Program-made: the position numbers and the translations under genes
Shown here: positions 55,318-64,000 of the stretch, piece by piece
Layout: each line of letters starts with the position of its first letter
Numbering within the stretch: the stretch's first letter is position 1
Notes under the pieces: generated by a model
Database searches by the model: none
Told to the model about the DNA's origin: nothing
Seen by the model: the letters and a program-made list of their open reading frames with translations, nothing else
DNA from: Lingula anatina
Taxonomy: Eukaryota > Brachiopoda > Lingulata > Lingulida > Lingulidae
DNA: 64,000 bases
Direction of reading: 5' to 3'
Assembly (NCBI RefSeq): GCF_001039355.2
Contig: NW_019773736.1
Location: forward strand, 1,245,473-1,309,472

Positions 55318-55880
55318 AATCATAAGTAACATGGTTTTCCCATAATGGTCATCATGGCAGCAGCACCCAAAATTGTGTTTTCTTCTATTCTGATGCCATA
55401 TTACATAATGGTTAACAGCATAAGGACCGTCAATTTTTAATAATAAAATATACATATCATGGATTTTCAGAAAATGTGACTAGCATGGGTCTTCAAGCCC
55501 ATGGAACTTCAAAGTCACACCTTGAAAATGCCAATATGTGAAAAATTAAATTTTCACAAAAAAAAAAACTGTTTAACTGGCATTAAGAATTACCAAACAG
55601 ACTGCATTGCCTACTGAAGCTGTATTTTAGTCCCATGTTTCTTTCCTGTAAGTTTGAGAACAGTAAGTGACATGGTTTTTCTTAAATGGTCATCATGGGA
55701 GCAGTGCCCAAAATAGGTTTTTTTCAAATTTTGATGCAATATTACATAATGTTTAACAGCATAATGACCATCAATTTTCATAATAAAATATAAGTATTAT
55801 GGATATTCAGAAAATGTGACTAGCAAAGGTCTTCAGGCCCATGGAACTTCAAAGTCACAACTTGAAAATGCCAAAATTTA
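55250..55880. repeat. Tandem pair of ~310-bp units
   Basis: 55250-55556 and 55590-55880 align along their length: GGTCATCATGG, TTACATAATG, TTCAGAAAATGTGACTAGCA and CCCATGGAACTTCAAAGTCA recur in the same order. Confidence 0.8.
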
Positions 55881-56123
55881 AACAAGACAGCACTGTTCTG
55901 AAATGTTTTTTTTCTCCATTTTTAACAATTTTTTAAACATAAAACAAAATTAACAGTTTACTGCAATTTTTATATGATCAACTAAGAAAATTGATGAGAT
56001 GGGAAAAATATCAATAGAACAGTGTTAAATGTCCAATTTCTTCCATTCTGAGATTCTGAACATAGTGAATGATTGAATCTGACAAACTGCAATGATATGA
56101 GTTTATTTAAATTTTTAAAACTT

Positions 56124-56832
56124 TATTACACAATACACGATAACAAGTTTACCATCATTTTTCCATAATCAACTAACAATGTTGTAAAGATGCAGGAAAT
56201 GTCAAACAAACACTTTTACGTATCTTATTAGTTCAATAATGAGACTGTTAATATGCCTAAGAGTTGAATTTGAGAAAATGTGAAAAAACAGCATAACTTC
56301 TAAAATAATGCCCCGATTATGCTGATTTTCGAACTCAACCTGCGTTTTAGTAAGATTGACCACTCCTGTGAGTTTTAATGACAATTGGCCCATCTGTTTT
56401 TCTTCTATTGTGTTTACAGTGTTGCATATATGCTGAAAATTGAAAAAACAGCATAACTACTAAAATAGTGGCCCAATCATGCCGATTTTCGAACTTGACC
56501 TGCGTTTTAGTAAGATTGATTACTCCTGTGAGTTTCATGACAACAGGCCTAATGGTTTTCCTTAAAATGTGTTTACAGGGTTGCATATATGCTGAAAAGT
56601 GAAAAAAACAGCATAACTTCTACAATAATGGCCCGATCATGCTGATTTTCAAACTTGACCTGCGTTTTATGAATATTCATCAGCTCTGTAAATATAAAGC
56701 CAAAAAGTAAAACTGCCCTCCACTTATCGTGTTTACAAGGAAAGTGCATGGCGCCGGCATCGGCATCGGCGACGACAGACGCAGGTGATGGCAATATGTA
56801 CAGACACATCTGTATCTGTACATAAAAATTAT
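56124..56832. mobile_element. 160-bp-repeat element D, copy 1 (pearl/HINE-like)
   Basis: After a shared left part (CAAGTTTACCATCATTTTT), three units of about 160 bp begin with GAAAAAACAGCATAACT at 56281, 56441 and 56600. A short GGCATC-rich tract follows, then the 26-bp near-palindrome TGTACAGACACA/TGTATCTGTACA at 56797-56822. This layout resembles non-autonomous Helentron-like pearl/HINE elements of bivalves (inference). Confidence 0.6.
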
Positions 56833-58681
56833 CTTACATATAAGCCTTAAATGACGATGATGTCACAGTAGATGTCACATAAGACTAGAAAAAGTGCAAG
56901 GACCAACATGAGATGGGACTAATCTTATAGCAAAGATTACCTATGCACTAGGTATGTTGTCTTAGAAAGCAACAGGCACAACAGTGAATGCGCACTGTTG
57001 TGCAACAGACTTATTCCACAGAACTTTAGAGAAAACAGCCAGAATACAATGTCCACAGATATTTGTCAGCTTTTCTTCAATCCCATTCCATGCTTGCTAG
57101 TCTGAAATTATTTACGACTCCTGTATCCTACAAATCTTACTAAATCTCTCTAGAATTTATGCTAAGTCCAACACTTTGGTATAGCAAGGATGATTTCCAT
57201 TGCCATCATTGGATCTTCAGGATACACACCAACAACAGTAATATTAAAATTCATTTACAATAAAAATGCTGTTAGCTCAAGCCAGGGTTCTAACCATTCA
57301 CACACTTTTTTCCTACCACATCGCTATGTAAACACCTGTGATAAAGTAATTCAAAGGTGTGGTTTTTATAGCATAGTATATTTAGGCCTATTTAGGTCCA
57401 GGTCAAAAACACTTTTAAAACTGCCCAATAAAAATAATTATGTATTGATTAAATTCCAATTATTTGTTCATTTTCATTGTATCCAGCTATTCTTAATACT
57501 TTTGTCAACATTTAAGCAAATCAGATAAAACAATTTTCCAAAGAAAACTTTTATGTTAAAATAAATAAATAAATAAATCCTACAGCTTTTTCATGAAGCA
57601 ATATGAACTTTCCTGCTATTCACCATACCTGTATTTAACTTTACATCCAGTTCTATCCCTCTTAAATTTACCTCAGTCTTTAGCTATATGTTGAAAATCC
57701 AAGGTAATATAATATTAATTATCTTCTCTATGAACTAAAATTAGTCTTCAAAGGGTTGCCCTGATATGAGCAAAATCCATAAATATTCCATTGCATTAGA
57801 AAGTTGCTACTTCCACTTTAAGTAAGCGTAAAGGTCAAATGCTCTTCAGTTGAACCTTCACAATGTATCCGTTTCTGGAAGTAACACAGTGGTAGTGCAA
57901 CCTTTGATAACATCCTTTAAGTCAAAATGCATGTAACACACAGAAAAGTTCATCAGTTGTTACATCTACTATGTGTTTCTAATATCTGGCAGAGCTGGCA
58001 ACTAGAAAGTACTGCCTACATATGATGTTCGTAATCATCCTTCAACCATGCTTCCCATGTCAGCAGTTAGTTACTGAATTAGAAAGTGAAAAACATCCAT
58101 CAGGAGTGAGCCGCACACACTGGGTCTGTGTGCAGCGGCACTAAAATTAGTTCGCACAGACAATGAGATGGTTCAGCATCATGAGAGAACCCTCTGTTCC
58201 AGGGTGGTGACACACGTGGTCTTCCATCATGCAATCAGTGTGTTAACATTGCTGCAGCATCCCTGTGGTTCCTCCCTTCCATGGGTCCCATCAATCAGTA
58301 GGGGAAATGGGATAAAACTTTTACTTAAAAACTGTATTTGAAAATGTCCCAAAGTCATATTTCCTGTCAGCACATCCTGCAAAGCTACTTTTTTTCCAAA
58401 AACAACTAAAATCACTAAAATAAAAGAACCTAGTGTGGATATTTCCTTTTGGAATGTTCATGTAAATATGGGAGTCACAAGTGATAGGGTAGTCATTTAG
58501 AAGGAAATCATTTATTTAAAATAGGGCAGCAAAGCTGTCAAATGTACAGACAAAAAACAGAAAATAAAGATGCAAAATAGGTCATTTTGTCAATTTTGAT
58601 GCAATAATAAATAATGCTTATAATAGCACTGTCAGTCAACACTGAATTTTAATCATGCACAACAGGTAACATGGTCAATAA
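56833..58681. other. Repeat-block spacer, no gene seen
   Basis: AT-rich; a fragment of repeat C starts at about 58527. A 112-residue frame at 57190 has no recognisable domain. Confidence 0.5.
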
Positions 58682-58848
58682 CAGGAGTCGACCCAGAGAT
58701 ATTTTCTGACAGTATTCCAAAGTATCTATGTTGATCCATCTCCCATTTTTATGGTCTTCCAACAGAAAAAAATAGATAACAGTCAATATAAACTTAATAA
58801 CCTGACCGTCTTCCGGAAGACCCAGAAGATGGTCTCAACCCACCCCTT
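58682..58848. mobile_element. hAT-type MITE, copy 4
   Basis: Diverged ends CAGGAGTCGACCCAGAG and AACCCACCCCTT, with CAATAA directly on both sides as a likely target duplication. Conserved GACCGTCTTCCGGAAGACCC block. Confidence 0.7.
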
Positions 58849-58917
58849 CAATAAGATTCAGTTACAGTTTCAGGACCATGAGAGTTCAAATTCACATGAT
58901 GAAAGTCTCAATATTTG

Positions 58918-59198
58918 AACAAGGCAGCAAAGCTGTCAAACGTACAGACAAAAAACAGGAAATAACTATGCACAAAATAGGCTACTGTCAATTCTGATGC
59001 AAAAGTACATTATGTTAAACTGCAAATTCAACATCAAATTTAATTATGCTCAACAGGTAATACCAATGTAAGTAAAATGTGTAACAAGTTCACACTTTGA
59101 AAATGTATAACTTCCAGAAAAAGAAGCCAATTAGACTGCTTTTCCAACTCAGGCTGCATTTTAGTCCTGTCTTTCTTTTTTGAAAGTTTGACAGTCAT
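58918..59198. repeat. Repeat C, copy 2
   Basis: Near-identical to 55037-55317. Similarity ends at CATAA, where the Penelope-like fragment begins. Confidence 0.85.
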
Positions 59199-59199
59199 A

Positions 59200-59784
59200 A
59201 AAAGAGGCAAGAACAGACATGACAAAGAAAAGGATGCAATGGGCCTCATTGAGGGTGCAAAGCAAAGTATAGTGTTACCATACTGCCAAGGTCTGTCAGA
59301 AAAACTAAGCCGGGTTTATAAAAAATATAACATCAAACTCCACCATAAGCCAGGTTGGACGCTGAGACAAGCACTAGTGAAGCCCAAGGATCCTCTAACC
59401 CAAGGAGAGCAATGTGGTGTGATATATTCAGTCAAATGTGGAACCTGCCAAGGAGAATACATTGGCGAGACAGGAAGACCATTAGCCACAAGAATGAAAG
59501 AACACAAAGACTCAGTGGCCAAAAACAACTGGAAATCAGCCCTTGGAGAACATACCTGCAAACATCCAGGTCACCACATAGACTTTGACAGCCTGAAAGT
59601 GATAGACAGGGAAAACTGGACATTCCAAAGAAAAATAGCAGAAGCTGTACACATCAGGGCCAAACAACCAGACCTGAACAGACAGGGGGGGTATGATTTA
59701 CCAGCTATCTACCTCACGGTGCTCCAGAGGGATGCAGAGGAGCCCCGGGGGGAGCAAGTAACAGTTACAACACAAGGCCAGTGA
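59200..59784 (+). CDS. Penelope-like element GIY-YIG endonuclease (partial)
   Basis: An open frame of about 195 residues without a genuine start codon at its 5' edge; the first ATG is at 59239 and is internal to the ancestral polyprotein. It has the pre-nuclease segment KQSIVLPYCQGLSEKLSR, then the GIY-YIG domain: GVIYSVKCGTCQGEYIGETG, with both aromatic motifs separated by the Cys pair typical of Penelope elements, the catalytic-type Arg in TGRPLATR, EHK, EHTCKHPGHHID, the Glu in KIAEAVHIRA and the Asn in DLNRQGGY. The family nuclease nicks target DNA for reverse transcription. The reverse transcriptase part is missing. The frame is intact to TGA, so the insertion is fairly young. Confidence 0.88.
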   Translation, partial: KRGKNRHDKEKDAMGLIEGAKQSIVLPYCQGLSEKLSRVYKKYNIKLHHKPGWTLRQALVKPKDPLTQGEQCGVIYSVKCGTCQGEYIGETGRPLATRMKEHKDSVAKNNWKSALGEHTCKHPGHHIDFDSLKVIDRENWTFQRKIAEAVHIRAKQPDLNRQGGYDLPAIYLTVLQRDAEEPRGEQVTVTTQGQ

Positions 59785-59797
59785 TTAGGGGCAATTG

Positions 59798-59880
59798 ACC
59801 TGGATTTTCATTCCAGGTGAAATGACCCAAGTCATTTACTCCCTGATGATGGTGACTGACAGTCACAGAAATATTGGAGG
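59798..59880 (+). ncRNA. Hairpin series with hammerhead-like core in PLE 3' UTR
   Basis: Three structures in a row: ACCTGGA/TCCAGGT (59798-59818), AAATGAC/GTCATTT (59820-59837), then CTGATGA (59843), a GTGACT/AGTCAC hairpin and GAAA (59868). The last has the order of hammerhead ribozyme conserved elements, and Penelope-like elements are known to carry hammerheads. Helix III and the cleavage site are not clearly formed, so activity is doubtful. Confidence 0.35.
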
Positions 59881-59931
59881 TAATACCCACATATTTTACA
59901 AGCTCTTGATAAAAAGAAAAACAGTAATTTG

Positions 59932-60746
59932 AATAATACACAATAACAAGTTTACCATCATTTTTACATAATCAACTTACAATGTTATAAAGATGCAGGA
60001 AATGTCAAACAAACACTTTTACATATCTTATTAGTTCAATAATGAGACTGTTAACATGCCTAAGAATTGAATCTGAGGAAATGTGAAAAACAGCATAACT
60101 TCTAAAATAATGGCCCGATTATGCTGATTTTCCAACTCATCCTACGTTTTAGTAAGATTGACCACTCCTGTGAGTATAATGACAATTTGCCCATCTGTTT
60201 TTCTTATATTGTGTTATCAGTGCTGCATATATGCTGAAAAAAGTGAAAAAACAGCATAACTTCCCTTAAAATGGCCCGATCATGCTGATCTTCGAACTTG
60301 ACCTGCGTATTAAAAATATTCATCAATTCTGTAAGTTTCAAGCCAAAAGGTAAAACGGTTTTTCACTTATTGTGTTATCGGTGTTGCATATATGCTGAAA
60401 AAAGTGAAAAAACAGCAGAACTTCCATAAAATTGACCCGATAGCTCTGATTTTCGAACTTGACCTGCATATTATGAATATTCATCAGTTTTATAAGTTTC
60501 AAGCCAAAAAGTAAAAAGGTTTTTCACTTATCGTGTTATCGGTGTTATAATAATGCTAAAAAAAGTGAAAAAACAGCATAACTTCCCTAAAAATTATGAA
60601 TATTCATCAGTTCTGTAAATTGGAATACAAAATGTAAAACGGTATTCCACTTATCGTGTTATCGCTGAGTGCACGGCGATGGCTACGATGGCGACAGATG
60701 CAGGTGACGGCTATATGTACAGACACATCTGTGTCTGTACATAAAA
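59932..60746. mobile_element. 160-bp-repeat element D, copy 2
   Basis: Same layout as 56124-56832 but with four units (starts near 60083, 60243, 60404 and 60565; the last truncated). It ends with a perfect 26-bp palindrome arm pair, TGTACAGACACA TC TGTGTCTGTACA, at 60716-60741. Confidence 0.6.
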
Positions 60747-61400
60747 ATTAATTATTAATGCTCTATGTAAGCCATGATAAGAAGCATGCTTTATTCTTTA
60801 CCATCAATTTCTCACCAATTTTGAAGCACAAAATCTTGAGTTATTTTCTGTTAAGCTTTCTTTGACATGTAGTTTTCACACCATGTAATCCCTCCATCCA
60901 TATGTTGGAGAATTCTTCTCACTTGGGACTGCAAATTTTACACGTTTAATTCTGCATGTGCCTGTTTGGGATTTGTGTCTGTATAAAACAAGATGCATTC
61001 CAATGCGCAAGCAGCAGACATGAAAATAAATCAAGCTTTATCTTCTGGGTTGGTCCATGTCATTTAACACTCTGTTCATATGCACGTTTATAAAAATAAA
61101 TCATTCTGTTTAAGTACTATAAAAATCCTGTATGACCTGGTTCCTCAATTAAGAGTTATATGACTGTATTAATTACACCCTCTTTAACTATGATTCACTC
61201 AACAACTCCTTATTAAACTGATGTTCAGAGAGATAATAGCTGTTGATTTTGCAAAGATTATGTAAAAGAGGGCATTACAAAAATCACATGGTCCATTTTC
61301 ATGTATCTAAATTAAAAAAATTAATGAAAAAGATCCAATTGTAAGTAACCATCAAGAAATATTTGATGTGTAGACATATATATATATATACATATACATG
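60747..61400. repeat. Repeat B, copy 1
   Basis: About 650 bp, starting TTAATTATTAATGCTCTATG and ending in a (TA)n tract. It is about 95% or more like 62189-62850 by eye. Confidence 0.85.
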
Positions 61401-61406
61401 TTGTAT

Positions 61407-61994
61407 TTACCAACTGACAGATGACAAACGACTTGACCTCTATCTTTCCATAAAGTATCTTTCCATAAAGTAGAACATCTTTAGCATAATAAGTTAATAT
61501 TTCTTCTTTCATAAAGATTTAGTTTTAGATAAACAATCCCGTTTGTCTTTTTCCATTGTTTATGATTTGATTTTAAAACTATCCGCCAGTAGATTTGTAA
61601 CATAAAAAGATGTACGTAGTACACAAAAATCTATAAGTTTCAAAGGTTGTAATTTGTCGTGTTTTATTTCCATATCTCAAAACTGACACTTCTATAAAAA
61701 ATATAACTTTTAAGTAACATTTTGTTCCATTGTTGCACTCTGAATAGTTTTTCTGATTTCTGGCAATGAACTGAGCCACCTGATTCACTTAATTTTGACA
61801 ATTTAAAAACAAATATATAACAATGAATGTTGCAACTATCAGCACCGTTTCTTTGTTGACTTTTTAGGCAATATTTAACAAACAACTTTTCAGTAAAACC
61901 CACCATCACCGCTGACAAAAAATTTATGTACACGAAATGTTAATTATTTTTAAGGCAAAAACATTAAATGTATACAACAACAAAAACATCAGCA

Positions 61995-62080
<86 letters not shown>

Positions 62081-62188
62081 CAACAAACATGTAAGCAAAA
62101 TATACTTAAGCACAATTCTGAATATGAAACAATCATACTTCTGATTATATTATCACAGAATAATATATTGCTCTTTTAATAAGATAAC
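61407..62188. repeat. Repeat A, copy 2
   Basis: Second copy of 54306-55037, here between two copies of repeat B. It contains a long (TA)n tract. Confidence 0.85.
61998..62072. repeat. (TA)n microsatellite
   Basis: About 37 TA units inside repeat A copy 2. Confidence 0.97.
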
Positions 62189-62850
62189 AAAAAATTAATT
62201 ATTAATGCTCTATGTAAGCCATGATAAGAAGCATGCTTTATTCTTTACCATCAATTTCTCACCAATTTTGAAGCACAAAATCTTGAGTTATTTTCTGTTA
62301 AGCTTTCTTTGACATGTAGTTTTCACACCATGTAATCCCTCCATCCATATGTTGGAGATTTCTTCTCACTTGGGACTGCAAATTTTACACGTTTAATTCT
62401 GCATGTGCCTGTTTGGGATTTGTGTCTGCATAAAACAAGATGCATTCCAATGCGCAAGCAGCAGACATATGAAAATAAATCAAGCTTTATCTTCTGGATT
62501 GGTCCATGTCATTTAACACTCTGTTCATATGCACGCTCATAAAAATAAATCACTCTGTTTAAGTACTATAAAAGCCTGTATGATCTGGTTCCTCCATTAA
62601 GAGTTATATGACTGTATTAATTACACCCTCTTTAACTATGATTCACTCAACAACTTCTTTTTAAACTGATGTCCAGAAAGATAATAGTTGTTGATTTTGC
62701 AAAGATTATGTAAAAGAGGGCATTACAAAAATCACATGGTCCATTTTCATGTATCTAAATTTAAAAAAATTTACGAAAAAGATCCAATTGTAAGTAACCA
62801 TCATGAAATATTTGATGTGCAGACATATGTATATATATATATATACATGT
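62189..62850. repeat. Repeat B, copy 2
   Basis: Direct repeat of 60747-61400 in the same orientation. Differences are scattered single bases and small indels. Confidence 0.85.
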
Positions 62851-63304
62851 TCATTAAACAAGTCGACATTTAAGAAATATTATAATCATAGGCATTATGT
62901 AAGCATACTACATAAGTACACATATATGTTACAAGTCAGTGCACATGATGTACTGATGAATCCAAATATTAATACCTAATTAAAATTTTTAATAACTTCA
63001 AACACTAAATCTTAATAACAGTGTCAACCACAACCTCAATTCATATTCTAACACGTTAGTTGACATGAAGGTACATTATATCATCAACAAAGTTATAAGG
63101 TATAAAATCAAAAATGCAATCAAATTTGAAATCATTTTGGGTTTGAAGGACTAGATTTTGGCTCCAAGGGAAGGCGATCCAATATATATATATATTGGCA
63201 ATACTTTTTTTTAATAACAATGATTGTTTCTTGATTGACAATTGACAAAATGCCTGGGTAATTTACAAAAGATGAAATTATCCAGTGGTTGACTGAGAAA
63301 TAAT
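62851..63304. other. Intergenic, no gene seen
   Basis: AT-rich 3' flank of the minus-strand gene at the right edge, with a short (TA)n at about 63182-63195. Confidence 0.5.
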
Positions 63305-63520
63305 TTAATAAAACTGGTGATCTGCCGATTTCTCTTCTGGGTGAAAGCTGACATGTTTCTCTGGGCTACTTCCCAGCTGGATGATCTCATAGGACGACAA
63401 ATCACTCTCGCTCCTTATGCTGTTCTTTGGCGAGAAAGGTTTGTTGAACATGTACACGGGGCGTTTCGGGGAGGAAGTAATGGGGCAGATCTCCATGAAG
63501 GGTTCATTGGTCCACATTTT
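63305..63520 (-). CDS. Unrecognised gene, terminal exon
   Basis: 216 bases, 71 codons and TAA. Polar, Ser- and Glu-rich; no transmembrane segment. Confidence 0.65.
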   Translation of the reverse strand, partial: KMWTNEPFMEICPITSSPKRPVYMFNKPFSPKNSIRSESDLSSYEIIQLGSSPEKHVSFHPEEKSADHQFY

Positions 63521-63967
63521 CTGGAAATACAGGTAATTATGATGAATAATGAATTTGTTTACGAAGCACTAACATGGACACAGAACTAACTGGTAAAAAT
63601 TTTCAATAACGCTTTTTTTTTAATTGAAAAAATATATTCAAAAGAAACAAAATATAATCCAATCAAAAATCAAGGACAAAACATTTTCTCCGATATTTGG
63701 AAAGAGGGCACTGGTATAGAAAGTTATTAGTGTGTGGATGATATTAAGTCAAAATTCCACTTGTTTTTATCAGCAATGGGAGATTAAATCAGCCATGGCA
63801 TTTACCATATACCCAGTACAAGCTGACCAAGAGCTTCCAGAGTTAACAGGATATCAACTCCAAATACATGCCGACTCACCTCACCCTCTTCTTTGGTCCA
63901 TTTGAGGACAGATTCATCATCACCATAGCAACCAGCACAGCTGACAATGACAGGCTCACCACTACAT
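63305..63967 (-). CDS. Unrecognised gene, last two exons
   Basis: Exon 63967-63880 (acceptor tgtaatttcag, phase 2; donor GAG|gtgagt) and terminal exon 63520-63305 (acceptor gtatttccag) join in phase 0. The first encodes CSGEPVIVSCAGCYGDDESV then LKWTKEEGE. The second encodes KMWTNEPFMEICPITSSPKR, a Ser-rich stretch and the C-terminus ending EEKSADHQFY. I do not recognise the family. GEPVIVSC followed by LKW could be read as strands B and C of an Ig-like domain, but the fit is too short to claim. The rest of the gene lies beyond the right edge. Confidence 0.65.
63880..63967 (-). CDS. Unrecognised gene, penultimate exon
   Basis: 88 bases with good splice sites on both sides and an open phase-2 frame containing four cysteines' worth of Cys-rich sequence (CSG, SCAGC). 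Confidence 0.6.
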
Positions 63968-64000
63968 CTGAAATTACAAGAGGGATTGGAGTGAAAAAGA

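Larger units (their letters stand above)
59199..59928 (+). mobile_element. 5'-truncated Penelope-like retroelement
   Basis: Only the 3' part remains: the end of the polyprotein with the GIY-YIG nuclease, and a 3' UTR rich in hairpins. It lies exactly between repeat C copy 2 and element D copy 2, where the first array has other sequence. The left boundary is set by the end of repeat C similarity, the right by the start of D. Confidence 0.8.

Noticed and set aside
57190-57528. 112-residue plus-strand frame
   Set aside because: AT-rich, no motif, no splice context.
54818-62179. Tyr-Ile repeat peptides at 54818 and 61937
   Set aside because: Translations of (TA)n tracts inside repeat A.
1-64000. 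tRNA, rRNA, CRISPR array or bacterial operon features
   Set aside because: None seen by eye. The split genes and repeat content are eukaryotic, and the direct repeats present are microsatellites, minisatellites or transposon-related without CRISPR-like spacing or cas genes.

Overview
This is eukaryotic, animal DNA. It is AT-rich, has split genes with GT-AG introns of up to about 13 kb, and is crowded with microsatellites, foldback elements and other mobile-element debris. The gene content (a GABA-B receptor, the snoRNP assembly factor ZNHIT6, a CAP protein, a neuronal-calcium-sensor-like protein, a DUF268 protein) is that of a bilaterian. Mobile units built from ~160-bp tandem repeats and ending in a palindrome resemble the pearl/HINE elements of bivalve molluscs. 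A marine lophotrochozoan, perhaps a mollusc, is my inference; the species cannot be read from the window.

Layout. (1) 1.8-3.5 kb, minus strand: the last three exons of a CAP/GAPR-1-like gene, with two MITEs in one intron. (2) 5.9-6.7 kb: a large foldback element. (3) 7.0-8.6 kb, plus strand: an intronless EF-hand gene of the neuronal calcium sensor type, with a TATA box about 1 kb upstream. (4) 8.96-12.2 kb: a 1.6-kb segment present twice in tandem around a single N; this looks like two haplotypes left side by side by the assembler. (5) 13.1-17.7 kb, minus strand: ZNHIT6, seven confident exons plus a possible first exon. (6) 18.0-50.1 kb, plus strand: a complete 18-exon GABBR1-type gene encoding 985 residues, head to head with ZNHIT6 across about 0.3 kb. 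(7) 51.9-53.6 kb, minus strand: a two-exon membrane-anchored DUF268 protein, convergent with GABBR1. (8) 54.3-62.9 kb: a repeat-rich block of duplicated segments, two 160-bp-repeat elements with palindromic ends, and the 5'-truncated end of a Penelope-like retroelement with a GIY-YIG nuclease domain. (9) 63.3-64.0 kb, minus strand: the last two exons of an unrecognised gene.

The genes do not form a pathway. GABBR1 is a cell-surface class C GPCR subunit that binds GABA, and ZNHIT6 is a nuclear factor for box C/D snoRNP assembly. They probably share a promoter region that carries a CRE-like and an ETS-like site. All exon joins below were checked by hand for GT-AG sites and for codon phase across the junctions. 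Names rest on motifs and family knowledge, not on database searches.
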